64,000 nt of DNA, taken from contig NZ_JAAVVB010000009.1 in assembly GCF_018449775.1 (NCBI RefSeq), positions 1 to 64,000 of the forward strand, read 5' to 3'. Below, piece after piece: positions 15,910-24,277 of the stretch. The stretch is from Mucilaginibacter sp. dw_454 (lineage in GTDB: Bacteria; Bacteroidota; Bacteroidia; Sphingobacteriales; Sphingobacteriaceae). Every line of letters begins with the position of its first letter. Position 1 is the stretch's first letter. The position numbers and the translations under genes were made by a program. The notes beneath the pieces were generated by a model. It had not been told where the DNA came from. It did not search any database and saw nothing but the letters and a program-made list of their open reading frames with translations.

Positions 15910-17415
15910 ATGCTGCCACTACTAACTGCCCAACAGATCCGCGACGCGGATGCTCATACCATCGCTAACGAACCGATCAATTCTGTCGACTTGATGGAGC
16001 GTGCCTCGAAAGCGTTTGTGGGTTGGTTTGTGAATAGGTTTGCAGATCGTAATTTAAAGATCGCTGTGTACTGCGGTACAGGCAATAATGGCGGCGACGG
16101 GTTGGCTATTGCACGCATGTTGTACAGCCATAAGTATATTAATGTAGCTATTAAGGTGGCGCGCTTCTCTGAAAAGTCGACAAATGATTTTAATGCCAAT
16201 CTAAATCGCATTACGCAAATGGGGCTTGAGCTACATGAGTTAAAGCCTGACACCCCTTTTCTAACTGAAAATGCCGATATCATAATAGATGCTTTACTGG
16301 GTAGCGGCATTAACAAACCCTTATCGGGCGACTATAAGCGCCTTGCCGATTTTATCAATGATCTGCATAAAACTGTAGTAGCTGTGGACGTACCCACCGG
16401 TTTTTATACAGATGGCGAAATGGACAAAGATGCTACAGTAGTTCACGCCGACCTGGTGATCACTTTTCAGCAACCAAAGGTCAATTTCTTGCTGCCTGAA
16501 TCTGCGCCACATATTAAGTGCTGGGAGGTCGTTAACATCGGGATTGATGAAGGGTTTATCCAATCGCTTAAATCGCCTTACCAGTTTTTAGAAGAAAAGG
16601 ATATCCGCAGTATACTCAAGCCACGTCATCGTTTTAGCAATAAAGGCACGTATGGTCATGCTTTGATTATTGCCGGGCAGGCTAAAACAATGGGTGCCGC
16701 TTTACTAAGTTCGGCAGGATGTTCCTACGCGGGAGCGGGGCTAACCACCGCCTGTATACCCGAAAGTGGTTTAATTGCTTTGAATACATATCAACCAGAG
16801 GCTATGGCTATCATACGTAAGGAAAGTATGTTGCCTGAGATAGAATGGGATAAATTCAGCACCATTGGCATAGGCCCGGGTTTGGGCAAAGGTGACGATG
16901 CCTTAAAACTGTTTACCACAGTTTTAAAAAACTACAAAAAGCCAATCGTTATTGACGCTGATGCATTAAATATCCTGGCTGCCAACCCAAAGCTTTGGAG
17001 TAAAGTACCTGCGGGCAGCATCGTTACCCCGCACATGAAAGAGTTCGACCGTTTGTTTGGCGATCATGACAATTGGTGGCAAAGGCTGCAAAGCGCTATC
17101 GAAAATGCCAAAAAGTACAACATCAACATCGTGCTTAAAAATGATTATACGCTGGTGGCTACGCCGGAAGGAAAGGTTTATTTTAATTCCACCAGCAATG
17201 CCGCGATGGCTACCGGGGGTATGGGCGATGTTTTGACCGGGATTATTACCTCGCTGTTGGCGCAGAAATATACCCCGGCAGAAGCCTGCATACTGGGTGT
17301 TTATATCCACGGAAAAGCGGGCGATGAATTGGCGCTGCCTAACAGAATGAACGTAATTATGCCGGGCAGGCTGGCCGGGCAGTTGCCCATTACCATGGCA
17401 AAATTAATGGCATAA
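15910..17415 (+). CDS. nnrD/nnrE: Bifunctional NAD(P)HX epimerase / dehydratase
   Basis: 501-aa fusion that repairs hydrated NAD(P)H. N-terminal YjeF_N epimerase domain (1-215; GTGNNGGDGLAIARML about 54-69 and DALLGSGINKPL) and C-terminal ADP-dependent dehydratase domain of ribokinase fold (230-500; GPGLGKGDDAL, DADALNILAANP, ATGGMGDVLTGII with the catalytic Asp). This is the standard bacterial fusion at normal length. Followed by a strong terminator. Confidence 0.96.
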   Translation: MLPLLTAQQIRDADAHTIANEPINSVDLMERASKAFVGWFVNRFADRNLKIAVYCGTGNNGGDGLAIARMLYSHKYINVAIKVARFSEKSTNDFNANLNRITQMGLELHELKPDTPFLTENADIIIDALLGSGINKPLSGDYKRLADFINDLHKTVVAVDVPTGFYTDGEMDKDATVVHADLVITFQQPKVNFLLPESAPHIKCWEVVNIGIDEGFIQSLKSPYQFLEEKDIRSILKPRHRFSNKGTYGHALIIAGQAKTMGAALLSSAGCSYAGAGLTTACIPESGLIALNTYQPEAMAIIRKESMLPEIEWDKFSTIGIGPGLGKGDDALKLFTTVLKNYKKPIVIDADALNILAANPKLWSKVPAGSIVTPHMKEFDRLFGDHDNWWQRLQSAIENAKKYNINIVLKNDYTLVATPEGKVYFNSTSNAAMATGGMGDVLTGIITSLLAQKYTPAEACILGVYIHGKAGDELALPNRMNVIMPGRLAGQLPITMAKLMA

Positions 17416-17447
17416 AAAAGGCCGCAAGTATTATACGGCCTTTTTTC
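17414..17447 (+). terminator. Terminator after the NAD(P)HX repair gene
   Basis: AAAAAAGGCCG pairs with CGGCCTTTTTT around an 11-nt loop, starting at the stop codon and ending in a T-run. Confidence 0.9.
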
Positions 17448-17462
17448 CTACTTATTAACTGA

Positions 17463-17502
17463 TCTTATAAAGAACAAATACTCTCAATTTGTACCTATAA
17501 GA
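17463..17502. other. Nested inverted repeat downstream of anti-sigma gene
   Basis: TCTTATA (17463-17469) pairs with TATAAGA (17496-17502), and inside them ACAAAT pairs with ATTTGT. It lies 60 bp after the anti-sigma stop on the minus strand and may be an RNA 3' end structure. Confidence 0.4.
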
Positions 17503-17565
17503 CGTTAACGTGTGTGTATTCGTTACAGCAAGAATGATTTTTAACAAAATTTAACTATCGCCTGG

Positions 17566-18402
17566 TTAGAACTGGCCTATAATCATCATTTCGCTCATGG
17601 TTGGGTTAACGCTACCGCCTCTTGGCTCGCGGGTTACCGCGAAGGCTTGCGCCAAAGCAACTGATTTCATTTGTTTCATGTCAGTGCTATCGTTGGCTAT
17701 TTTATCAAAAACACCCAAATCAACCGGCTTCCCACCTACTAATGCCCACAACTGATACTGATGATCTTTATCATTAACCGGCATGTTTAATGATTTTAAA
17801 TCGATCATCACTTTTTTCTTGGCCGGATTCCAAGCTACAAGCAAACTGCCGTTTGGTAGGTTTTTAGTGCCTTTTAGATGCAATATCTTATAACTTGTAT
17901 CTCTAAAAACGCCCAACTGATCATTCATGTAATTTACCGTTTTGGTAAACCGTTGGGTTTGCAAATTTGCAGCTACTAATTGTTGTGTGGTTTGCTGTAG
18001 TTTGCTGTTTAGGTTATAGATAGCTACCACGCTGCCTACTAATAACGCTAAGCTTGCAGCAAAAGCATATTTATAAAAGTTGCTGCTGCCCGGCGGGCGC
18101 ATAGTAATTACTGTGGGTTCGGTAACGGTTTCCTTTTTGGTAAAGACCCTGTCATCGGCCAAATTGATAACCAGGCTATTTAAAATTTTGGTGCGTTGCT
18201 TTTGAGACGGTTGAACAGCGTTTTCTAATGCGTAAGACTCCAGTGCTTTTTCAATCTCTTCTAATTCTGCCTTCACCGCCGGATGTTGTTGAATCATCGC
18301 ATCAACCTGCTGTCGCTCAGCAGGAGAAACGTCTCCCAGAACATAGAGTTCTAAGATACCTGATTCAATAAATTTTTTCACGTCTTCCACTTTCGGCTTC
18401 AA
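17566..18402 (-). CDS. Anti-sigma factor (RskA-like)
   Basis: 278 aa. N-terminal cytoplasmic anti-sigma domain (about 1-90; GILELYVLGDVSPAERQQVDAM is the typical zinc-less ASD helix), one transmembrane helix (about 110-132, YAFAASLALLVGSVVAIYNL) and a periplasmic RskA C-terminal domain (about 160-275, with LLVAWNPAKKKVMIDL and YQLWALVGGKPVDLG). It overlaps the preceding sigma gene by 4 nt (ATGA-type), so they are translationally coupled. It holds the ECF sigma factor inactive until a membrane signal arrives; the signal is unknown. Confidence 0.93.
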   Translation of the reverse strand: MKPKVEDVKKFIESGILELYVLGDVSPAERQQVDAMIQQHPAVKAELEEIEKALESYALENAVQPSQKQRTKILNSLVINLADDRVFTKKETVTEPTVITMRPPGSSNFYKYAFAASLALLVGSVVAIYNLNSKLQQTTQQLVAANLQTQRFTKTVNYMNDQLGVFRDTSYKILHLKGTKNLPNGSLLVAWNPAKKKVMIDLKSLNMPVNDKDHQYQLWALVGGKPVDLGVFDKIANDSTDMKQMKSVALAQAFAVTREPRGGSVNPTMSEMMIIGQF

Positions 18403-18983
18403 TTAAAATGTTTCCTGAGTTCAATTATGGCCATTCGTAACCTGGTTTTAATGGTGCCAAGCGGGATACCGAGTTCGTCGGCAGCTTCCACATGGGTGTA
18501 GCCTTTAAAATAAACCAAATCAAGGATAGACTTTTGTTCAGGCTTGAGCGTTTGCACTAACTCTTTGATGCCCATTAACTCAGGTTTGTAAACTGTGTTT
18601 CTTTGTTCGTCTATGGAAGTTACGTTATTTTCAAGTTCTTGGTTTTTGCTGTGGTTCTTAAAATCTTTAGATCTTAATTTATCTATAGAAAGGTTGCGCG
18701 CTATATTCACCATCCAGGTAAACAAGCGGCCTTTATCGGCACTGTAGCTCGAGAATGAGTGCCAGATCTTTACAAAAGTTTCCTGCAGGATATCTTCGGC
18801 AGTAGCCTCGTCAATAACTATCCGGCAAATCACACCAAATAGTGATGCCGAGTACATATCATACAGCGCTTCGATAGCTATTTTCTCGCGATTTCTCAAG
18901 GCAAGAACCAGCTCCTCTTCAGAAAGGGTCAGTTTTTTTCTGCTCACAAGTGGTGAAGATAAAAAGGAAATATCAGATTTCAA
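18399..18983 (-). CDS. ECF sigma-70 factor
   Basis: 194 aa with sigma region 2 (about 25-95; DILQETFVKIWHSFSSYSADKGRLFTWMV contains the -10 recognition helix) and region 4 (about 130-190; LVYFKGYTHVEAADELGIPLGTIKTRL, the -35 helix-turn-helix). Region 3 is absent as in all ECF factors. Overlaps lipA by 11 nt at its 5' end and the anti-sigma gene by 4 nt at its 3' end. Paired with the RskA-like anti-sigma. Confidence 0.94.
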   Translation of the reverse strand: MKSDISFLSSPLVSRKKLTLSEEELVLALRNREKIAIEALYDMYSASLFGVICRIVIDEATAEDILQETFVKIWHSFSSYSADKGRLFTWMVNIARNLSIDKLRSKDFKNHSKNQELENNVTSIDEQRNTVYKPELMGIKELVQTLKPEQKSILDLVYFKGYTHVEAADELGIPLGTIKTRLRMAIIELRKHFN

Positions 18984-19851
18984 ACAAGTGTTTTTCAGCG
19001 TGGTAAGATGACCGCACTAATGGGCCGCTTTCCACATATTTAAAACCCATATCTAACCCCTTTTGTTTGTAGAAAGCAAATTGATCCGGATGTATCCAGT
19101 CAACCACCGGGTGATGGCTGCGTGTTGGCTGCAAATATTGGCCTAAAGTAAGTATGTGTACACCAGCTGTAAGCAGGTCGTCCATAGCTTCCAAAACATC
19201 TTCTTCCTTCTCGCCTAAACCAAGCATAATACCCGATTTTGTGCGTAAGCCAGCTTCTGAAACGTGCTTCAACGCTTCCAGGCTACGGTCGTATTTAGCC
19301 TGGATACGTACCTCGCGGGTCAGGCGGCGAACGGTTTCCAGGTTATGCGATACTACCTCGGGGCGGGTTTCCAACACACGGGCAAGATTATCCCATTGGC
19401 CCCTAAAATCGGGCAATAAAGTTTCTAAAGTAGTTTCCGGGCTTTCGCGGCGGATGGCATTAATGGTTTCGGCCCAGATGATAGATCCGCCATCTTTCAG
19501 ATCATCGCGGTCAACCGAGGTAATTACGCAATGTTTTACCTGCATCAGTTTTACTGAATTAGCAACACGATTCGGCTCATCCGTATCAACCGCCAAGGGG
19601 CGACCGGTAGCTACCGCACAAAATGAGCATGAACGGGTGCAAATATTACCCAATATCATAAAAGTAGCCGTGCCTGCACCCCAGCATTCGCCCATGTTAG
19701 GGCAATTGCCGCTTTCGCAAATCGTATGCAGTTTATGCGTATCAACTAAACTGCGCACATGTGCGTACTCTTTTCCCACAGGAAGTTTCACCCTCAACCA
19801 GTCTGGCTTGCGTTGTTTTTGTTCAACAGGTACTACCGGCAATTCAATCAT
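18973..19851 (-). CDS. lipA: Lipoyl synthase
   Basis: 292 aa from the ATG at 19851. Radical-SAM enzyme inserting two sulfurs into octanoyl-lipoyl domains. Auxiliary cluster cysteines occur in CESGNCPNMGEC and the SAM cluster in CTRSCSFC; the C-terminal GPLVRSSYHAEK is the RSSYxA signature. Upstream in-frame starts at 19884 lie inside or above a promoter-like element and lack family sequence. The gene overlaps the ECF sigma gene by 11 nt, an unusual operon partner. lipB is not in the window. Confidence 0.97.
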   Translation of the reverse strand: MIELPVVPVEQKQRKPDWLRVKLPVGKEYAHVRSLVDTHKLHTICESGNCPNMGECWGAGTATFMILGNICTRSCSFCAVATGRPLAVDTDEPNRVANSVKLMQVKHCVITSVDRDDLKDGGSIIWAETINAIRRESPETTLETLLPDFRGQWDNLARVLETRPEVVSHNLETVRRLTREVRIQAKYDRSLEALKHVSEAGLRTKSGIMLGLGEKEEDVLEAMDDLLTAGVHILTLGQYLQPTRSHHPVVDWIHPDQFAFYKQKGLDMGFKYVESGPLVRSSYHAEKHLFEI

Positions 19852-19856
19852 AAGCA

Positions 19857-19885
19857 CAAAAGTAAGTAAAAACGACCTAACCAAA
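19857..19885 (-). promoter_or_regulatory. Promoter of lipA-sigma-anti-sigma
   Basis: Minus strand TTTG (19885-19882), 17-nt spacer, TACTTTTG (19864-19857). The -7 box ends only 5 nt before the lipA ATG, predicting a leaderless or near-leaderless mRNA. Confidence 0.55.
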
Positions 19886-19951
19886 CCCAGGCCGCATTTT
19901 TTTATGAAATATATTACAGTTAATTGATATAGGTAAGTTAATGAAAGATTC

Positions 19952-19959
19952 TAAATTTG
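19952..19959 (+). promoter_or_regulatory. Possible promoter of the OsmC gene (-7)
   Basis: TAAATTTG matches TAnnTTTG, 46 nt before the ATG at 20006. The -33 box is not clear. Confidence 0.45.
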
Positions 19960-20005
19960 GAATATAAATCCGAATTAGAACATCCGACATCCGAAATAAA
20001 AATAT

Positions 20006-20407
20006 ATGGCAACTATACACACCACTTACCTGGGCGGCTTACGCACAGAAGCGACACACTTACAATCGGGCACAAAAATTATTACCGACGCGCCAACCGA
20101 TAACAAAGGCAAGGGCGAAGCTTTCTCGCCAACTGATTTGCTGGCAGAGTCATTAGCGGGCTGCATGCTAACAACAATGGGGATAGCTGCCGACGTGCAT
20201 GGTATTGATATTGACGGCACCGAGTGCGAAGTAACCAAAGTGATGGCCGCCAACCCGCGCCGTGTGGCCGAGGTAGTAACTAACTTAAAGTTTCCGAAGA
20301 CATATACCGACAATGAAAAAGAGATCCTGGAAAAAGCTGCCTTAGGCTGCCCTGTTGCAGTTAGTCTGCACCCAGATTTGGTGAAGACGGTGAATTTTGG
20401 GTGGTAG
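20006..20407 (+). CDS. OsmC family peroxidase-like protein
   Basis: 133 aa of the OsmC/Ohr fold, thiol-dependent reductases of organic hydroperoxides. Two cysteines sit in the family positions: one in LLAESLAGCMLTTMG (about residue 52) and one in AALGCPVAVSLHP (about 117). Length is normal for the YhfA-like subgroup. Single gene, convergent with ytxJ across a palindromic repeat. Confidence 0.92.
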   Translation: MATIHTTYLGGLRTEATHLQSGTKIITDAPTDNKGKGEAFSPTDLLAESLAGCMLTTMGIAADVHGIDIDGTECEVTKVMAANPRRVAEVVTNLKFPKTYTDNEKEILEKAALGCPVAVSLHPDLVKTVNFGW

Positions 20408-20426
20408 CTGGCTTAAAAACCAAATT

Positions 20427-20507
20427 TGTCATTCTGAGCATAGCGAAGAATCTTATACGCTTGATAAGTTAGTTTTATAAGATCCTTCGCTATGCTTAGG
20501 ATGACAA
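20427..20507. repeat. Palindromic repeat, GTCATTCTGAG family
   Basis: TTGTCATTCTGAGCATAGCGAAGAATCTTAT pairs with ATAAGATCCTTCGCTATGCTTAGGATGACAA with few mismatches. Closely related to the perfect copy at 50036-50114. Confidence 0.85.
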
Positions 20508-20539
20508 AAAATTATATAAAACTAATCTCTAGTTTCTAA

Positions 20540-20869
20540 TTAACCAATCTCTAACAAAGCATCCTCCACAGATATTTCGCCATGCGATTGGTCAAGGATA
20601 CACTCGCCGTCCTTAATTAAAAGCAATTGTGGCGATTCATGATGAATTTGGAATAGTTGTGCTACCTGGGCAGATAAGTCGCGGTACTGGATCAAGTCCA
20701 GGAAATATAGCGGCATTTCGTCAGGCAGGTTATCCCAATCTAATTCAAAACGCCTTTTAGCCATCATGCTGATAGAACAGCGTGTGCTGTGCTTAAAAAT
20801 AAGGCTATAGCCCGGCTTTTGTTTAATGTTGTTAAGCTGGTCGGCCGATGTTAGTTGTATCCACGTCAT
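20540..20869 (-). CDS. ytxJ: YtxJ-like bacillithiol-system thiol protein
   Basis: 109-aa thioredoxin-fold protein matching the YtxJ family, proposed monothiol bacilliredoxin-like proteins in organisms that make bacillithiol. The motif IFKHSTRCSIS (about 24-34) carries the single active cysteine; a LFQIHHESPQLLLIKDG segment holds the cis-Pro strand. No bsh genes are in the window, so bacillithiol use is inferred from the family only. Confidence 0.88.
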   Translation of the reverse strand: MTWIQLTSADQLNNIKQKPGYSLIFKHSTRCSISMMAKRRFELDWDNLPDEMPLYFLDLIQYRDLSAQVAQLFQIHHESPQLLLIKDGECILDQSHGEISVEDALLEIG

Positions 20870-20968
20870 AGTACTGCAAAGATAAAAACCGCTTAGCGGT
20901 TATAAGTAATTACAACGTCAAACAATTATTTTGCCAGAAGAGGGTTTGGATTCAATAAAGTCTCGCTA

Positions 20969-21085
20969 TTATCTGCGGGATCTTGGAGGATAAGAGGCAT
21001 ATGCCGGACAAAGTCTGTTGGAGCAAGATGCAAGCACGCTGCCAATGGTTACCGCCAGAAGAGTTATATATATGATCTTTCTCAT
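20969..21085 (-). CDS. Small lipoprotein, 38 aa
   Basis: ATG at 21085, TAA at 20969. The peptide starts MRKIIYITLLAVTIGSVLAS, followed by Cys21: a complete lipoprotein signal with lipobox LASC. The mature part is only 18 residues (CSNRLCPAYASYPPRSRR) with a second cysteine. It lies in the ytxJ-ribH gap on the same strand as both. Tiny lipoproteins with a CPAY-like tail are, as far as I recall, common in this phylum and unannotated; function unknown. The signal peptide quality is the main support. Confidence 0.72.
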   Translation of the reverse strand: MRKIIYITLLAVTIGSVLASCSNRLCPAYASYPPRSRR

Positions 21086-21121
21086 GCTTCTAATATCTGT
21101 ATTATATCTGTTATACGCAAA

Positions 21122-21616
21122 TTAACCCTTCAAAGTTTTGGCAAGATCGGCCATTTTAATGGCGGTAATAGCAGCCTCGTCTCCTTTGTTGCCGTGTTTA
21201 CCGCCTGCGCGGTCGATGGCCTGCTGCTGGTTATCTGTCGTTAATACACCAAAAATGACCGGCTTTGAATATTTAATAGACACATTACTTACGCCGTTTG
21301 CTACAGCATTACAGATAAAGTCAAAATGGCGTGTTTCTCCTTGTATAACGCAGCCCAGGCAAATTATTGCATCGAAGTTGCCATTTTTTAACAAAATATC
21401 AGCACCCGATGTTAGCTCAAAGCTGCCCGGAACAGGGTGAGTAGCAATGTTGTCGGCCAAAGCACCATGAGCAATCAGGCTATTGTAAGCTCCCTGGTAC
21501 AGCGCATTGGTGATCTCGGCGTTCCACTCGGCCACCACAATACCAAAACGATATGGCGCAGCCGATGGGATCTCGCTCCCGGAAAAGTCTGATAAGTTTT
21601 TTAAATGTGTAGCCAT
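21122..21616 (-). CDS. ribH: 6,7-dimethyl-8-ribityllumazine synthase
   Basis: 164 aa. Penultimate riboflavin step, condensing the ribitylaminouracil with dihydroxybutanone phosphate. Typical motifs: VVAEWNAEITNALYQGA (about 28-44), VPGSFELTSGADIL, LGCVIQGETRHFDFI with the catalytic His, and PVIFGVLTTDNQQQAIDRAG. Length is normal. It follows a membrane TPR gene on the same strand, an order common in Bacteroidota, separated by a dyad-rich repeat. Confidence 0.96.
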   Translation of the reverse strand: MATHLKNLSDFSGSEIPSAAPYRFGIVVAEWNAEITNALYQGAYNSLIAHGALADNIATHPVPGSFELTSGADILLKNGNFDAIICLGCVIQGETRHFDFICNAVANGVSNVSIKYSKPVIFGVLTTDNQQQAIDRAGGKHGNKGDEAAITAIKMADLAKTLKG

Positions 21617-21624
21617 TTTTATGT

Positions 21625-21705
21625 CGGATTTCGGATTTAAGATTTCGGATTTGCAAGTTCGATATTTAACAAATTCGAAATCACAGATCCGAAATCCGAA
21701 ATCAA
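21625..21705. repeat. GATTTCGGATTT-type inverted repeat
   Basis: Repeated GGATTTCGGATTT on the left and GATCCGAAATCCGAAATC on the right form an imperfect palindrome between the TPR gene and ribH. A partial relative (CATCCGACATCCGAAAT) lies at 19981-19997, upstream of osmC. Confidence 0.6.
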
Positions 21706-22383
21706 TTACAATTTCGCTTCAACGCGGGCAATATACCCGTCGATGCTTTGCGCTTCTGTGCTGGTTGGATAATCAGTTTTAATTGATTTATAAGTATCAT
21801 CAGCCGATTTGTTATCGTTCTGAGCCTCGTAAACCAAGCCTAATTTTTTCAAATATACTGGCGTTAAAAAAGCGTTGCTTGCTTTGTCGGCAGCTTTTTT
21901 AAGGTAAGACGCAGCATTGCTGTAATCTTTTAACTCAACATAAGCGTCGCCGGCATCGCCCAAAGCTTCAGCAGCAACCATCGAATCATCACCGTGGTAG
22001 TTGTTCAGGTTCTCGATAGCCTTGCGGTATTCGCCCTTATTCAAATAAGATACACCTAAATAGAAAGAAGCCAGGTTGGCTGCTTTAGTGTTGCTGTAGT
22101 CGGCAACAATTTTTTCAAATCCAGGGTAACCGGCGTCGCCTTTAATAGCTTTGTCCCAATCTTTTTTTGCAAAAAAGTCTTGAGCCATATACATCTGGTC
22201 GGCTGCTTTAGCCTCTCTTGGCGCTAAGTACAATTTTTGATAAAGCACATAAACCAATATCATGGCAACTATAGCCGAAGCTATAAATATTAAGCTTTTT
22301 TGATTTTCGCGTGTAAACTTGCCTACTTGTGCAAGCCCATCATCATTTAGTTGCACAGTTGTATTCTCCTGGTTTTTTGACAT
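21706..22383 (-). CDS. Membrane-anchored TPR protein
   Basis: 225 aa. A cytoplasmic N-terminus of about 30 residues, one transmembrane helix (about 31-52, LIFIASAIVAMILVYVLY) and an extracytoplasmic TPR domain of about 170 residues (LASFYLGVSYLNKGEYRKAIENLNNY, AAEALGDAGDAYVELKDYSNAASYL). The layout resembles YfgM/BamB-associated or BamD-like helpers of outer-membrane assembly; that role is inference. Upstream of ribH on the same strand and divergent from recF. Confidence 0.85.
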   Translation of the reverse strand: MSKNQENTTVQLNDDGLAQVGKFTRENQKSLIFIASAIVAMILVYVLYQKLYLAPREAKAADQMYMAQDFFAKKDWDKAIKGDAGYPGFEKIVADYSNTKAANLASFYLGVSYLNKGEYRKAIENLNNYHGDDSMVAAEALGDAGDAYVELKDYSNAASYLKKAADKASNAFLTPVYLKKLGLVYEAQNDNKSADDTYKSIKTDYPTSTEAQSIDGYIARVEAKL

Positions 22384-22506
22384 TTCTATTCTAAATTAAA
22401 GTTTGCAAAACTACATTTTTTAAAAAGTTTTAACAATAGATTTTTATTTTAATAATGAGCTAATTTTTTTAATCGTATTTATCCACTTAAGCATAGCGTT
22501 AATTGC

Positions 22507-22514
22507 TAAATTTG
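22507..22514 (+). promoter_or_regulatory. Possible recF promoter (-7)
   Basis: TAAATTTG matches TAnnTTTG, 11 nt before the recF ATG, predicting a very short leader. -33 not clear. Confidence 0.45.
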
Positions 22515-22525
22515 AAACCACGCTT

Positions 22526-23626
22526 ATGTATTTAAAACAACTGTCAGTAATTAACTTCAAAAACTACGAAGAAGCCGAACTTACCCTTAGTGAGGGCGTG
22601 AATGCGTTTTTGGGGAATAATGGGGCGGGAAAAACCAATTTGCTGGATGCTATACATTACCTGTCGCTTTGCAAAAGTTATTTTAACCCTATTGACAGTC
22701 AGCAGATAAAGCAGGGAGAGGATTTCTTTATTATCACCGGCCAGTTTAATAAAAATGGGAACGATGAGGCTGTGGCCTGCTCGGTAAAGAGAAACCAGAA
22801 AAAGCAATTTAAGCGCAACAAAAAAGATTACCAACGACTGGCCGATCATATCGGGCTGTTGCCCCTGGTAATGGTATCGCCTTACGACATTAGTATTATT
22901 ATAGAGGGTAGCGAAGAGCGAAGGCGATTTATTGACAATGTGATCTCGCAAACTGACAATCATTACCTTGATGAGTTGATTGCCTATAACAAGGTATTGG
23001 CTAATAGAAACGCGTTTTTGAAACAGATTGCCGATACAGGCCGGTATGATCCGGGTTTGTTGGAGGTGATGGATGATCAGTTAATAGCATCAGGCACAAA
23101 AATTTTTCAAAAGCGCCGCGCTTTTATGGAGGTTTTTACACCTATTTTTAATAAGCACTACCAATTTTTGAGCGATAATGCCGAACAGGTGGAGTTGGTG
23201 TACGAATCGCAATTGTTAAATGAGAGTTTTGAGAATTTGCTCAAAAAGACGGTGGAAAAAGATCGGGCGCTGGAGCGTACCACAACCGGCATACATCGCG
23301 ATGAATTACAGTTTGCCGTACATGGTATGGCTATGAAAAAATTTGGCTCGCAAGGGCAGCAAAAATCTTTCCTGATAGCCATGAAGCTGGCTCAGTATAG
23401 TTTTCTCGATCAGCAAAAAGGATATAAGCCATTGTTATTATTAGACGATATTTTTGATAAGCTCGACGATAGCCGGGTAACCAAATTGATGCAAATGGTA
23501 TCCAACAATGATTTTGGGCAGGTATTTATTACCGATACCAGCGATACCCGGGTGCGAAATATTTTTAATGGAATGAATGTGCCTATCCGTATATTTAAAG
23601 TAAAAGGAGGCGACATAGATGCGTAA
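22526..23626 (+). CDS. recF: DNA replication/repair protein RecF
   Basis: 366 aa SMC-like ATPase that loads RecA at gaps with RecOR. Walker A GNNGAGKTNLL (about 30-40), signature motif GSQGQQKS (about 273-280) and Walker B LLLLDDIFDKLD (about 301-312) are all present; length is normal. Downstream DUF721 gene overlaps by 8 nt. dnaA/dnaN are not adjacent, in contrast to the classical dnaA-dnaN-recF order. Confidence 0.96.
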   Translation: MYLKQLSVINFKNYEEAELTLSEGVNAFLGNNGAGKTNLLDAIHYLSLCKSYFNPIDSQQIKQGEDFFIITGQFNKNGNDEAVACSVKRNQKKQFKRNKKDYQRLADHIGLLPLVMVSPYDISIIIEGSEERRRFIDNVISQTDNHYLDELIAYNKVLANRNAFLKQIADTGRYDPGLLEVMDDQLIASGTKIFQKRRAFMEVFTPIFNKHYQFLSDNAEQVELVYESQLLNESFENLLKKTVEKDRALERTTTGIHRDELQFAVHGMAMKKFGSQGQQKSFLIAMKLAQYSFLDQQKGYKPLLLLDDIFDKLDDSRVTKLMQMVSNNDFGQVFITDTSDTRVRNIFNGMNVPIRIFKVKGGDIDA

Positions 23627-23909
23627 AGCCAACGACAAGCCAATTAAAGAAGCTATTGAACAAATGATGCAGGTTTACAAGATCAAGCGCAAGTTTGATG
23701 AAACCGGTATTATAGCACAATGGCCCAACCTGGTAGGAAAAGCAGTAGCCAGCCGAACTAAGGAGCTTTTTATCCACGATAAAAAATTGTACCTGCGTAT
23801 AGAATCGTCAGTAATAAAAAACGAATTAATGATAATACGTGCTCAAATTATTGAACGTATTAATACCGAAGCCAAAACTGTATTGGTTAAAGATGTTATC
23901 TTTCTCTAG
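23619..23909 (+). CDS. DUF721 (DciA-like) protein
   Basis: 96 aa of the DUF721 family, related to DciA, which helps load the replicative helicase where DnaC/DnaI are missing. The block IAQWPNLVGKAVASRTKELF (about 31-50) and the following KLYLRIESSVIKNELMI are diagnostic. It overlaps the end of recF by 8 nt and has a near-perfect Shine-Dalgarno (AAAGGAGG) inside recF, 6-7 nt before the ATG, so translation is coupled. Confidence 0.92.
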   Translation: MRKANDKPIKEAIEQMMQVYKIKRKFDETGIIAQWPNLVGKAVASRTKELFIHDKKLYLRIESSVIKNELMIIRAQIIERINTEAKTVLVKDVIFL

Positions 23910-24093
23910 CCCAACGGATTGATGGTCTTTTATAAAGATCATCGCGGATAATAGAGTAAGCAACTAAAGTAATACCCGGAGTTAAAAATGCCAATTGCAC
24001 TTCTGGTGGGTGGTGGATAAAAAACAGGGTATGAACCAGCACCACCACGCCTATTATCAGCACGTAAAGAAATATTCTTAGGATCGGTTTCAT
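23896..24093 (-). CDS. Small membrane protein, unknown
   Basis: 65 aa with one strong N-terminal transmembrane helix (MKPILRIFLYVLIIGVVVLV) and a second weaker hydrophobic segment (about 33-48), ending in a basic tail (KRPSIRWARER). Its 3' end overlaps the DUF721 gene by 14 nt in convergent orientation. I do not recognise the family. The basic C-terminus after a membrane segment and the clean start support a real gene. Confidence 0.6.
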   Translation of the reverse strand: MKPILRIFLYVLIIGVVVLVHTLFFIHHPPEVQLAFLTPGITLVAYSIIRDDLYKRPSIRWARER

Positions 24094-24202
24094 CTTTTTT
24101 TAATTTAATGTTACACATTTATGTGACAACTATCGAGCCATAACATCATAACATTGATGATGTAAATGTAATAAACAATTAATCAGATAACAAGGGCCAA
24201 AC

Positions 24203-24242
24203 AAAAAAAGTTTCAAAAAGAGCCACTTGTTGTGAAACTTTT
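24203..24242 (-). terminator. Terminator of ndk
   Basis: On the minus strand AAAAGTTTCA (24242-24233) pairs with TGAAACTTTT (24215-24206) and runs on into further T's to 24203. It lies 36 nt after the ndk stop. Confidence 0.75.
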
Positions 24243-24277
24243 AGAAACTCTTTTACGTAGAAACAGGGTTTTGCTAC

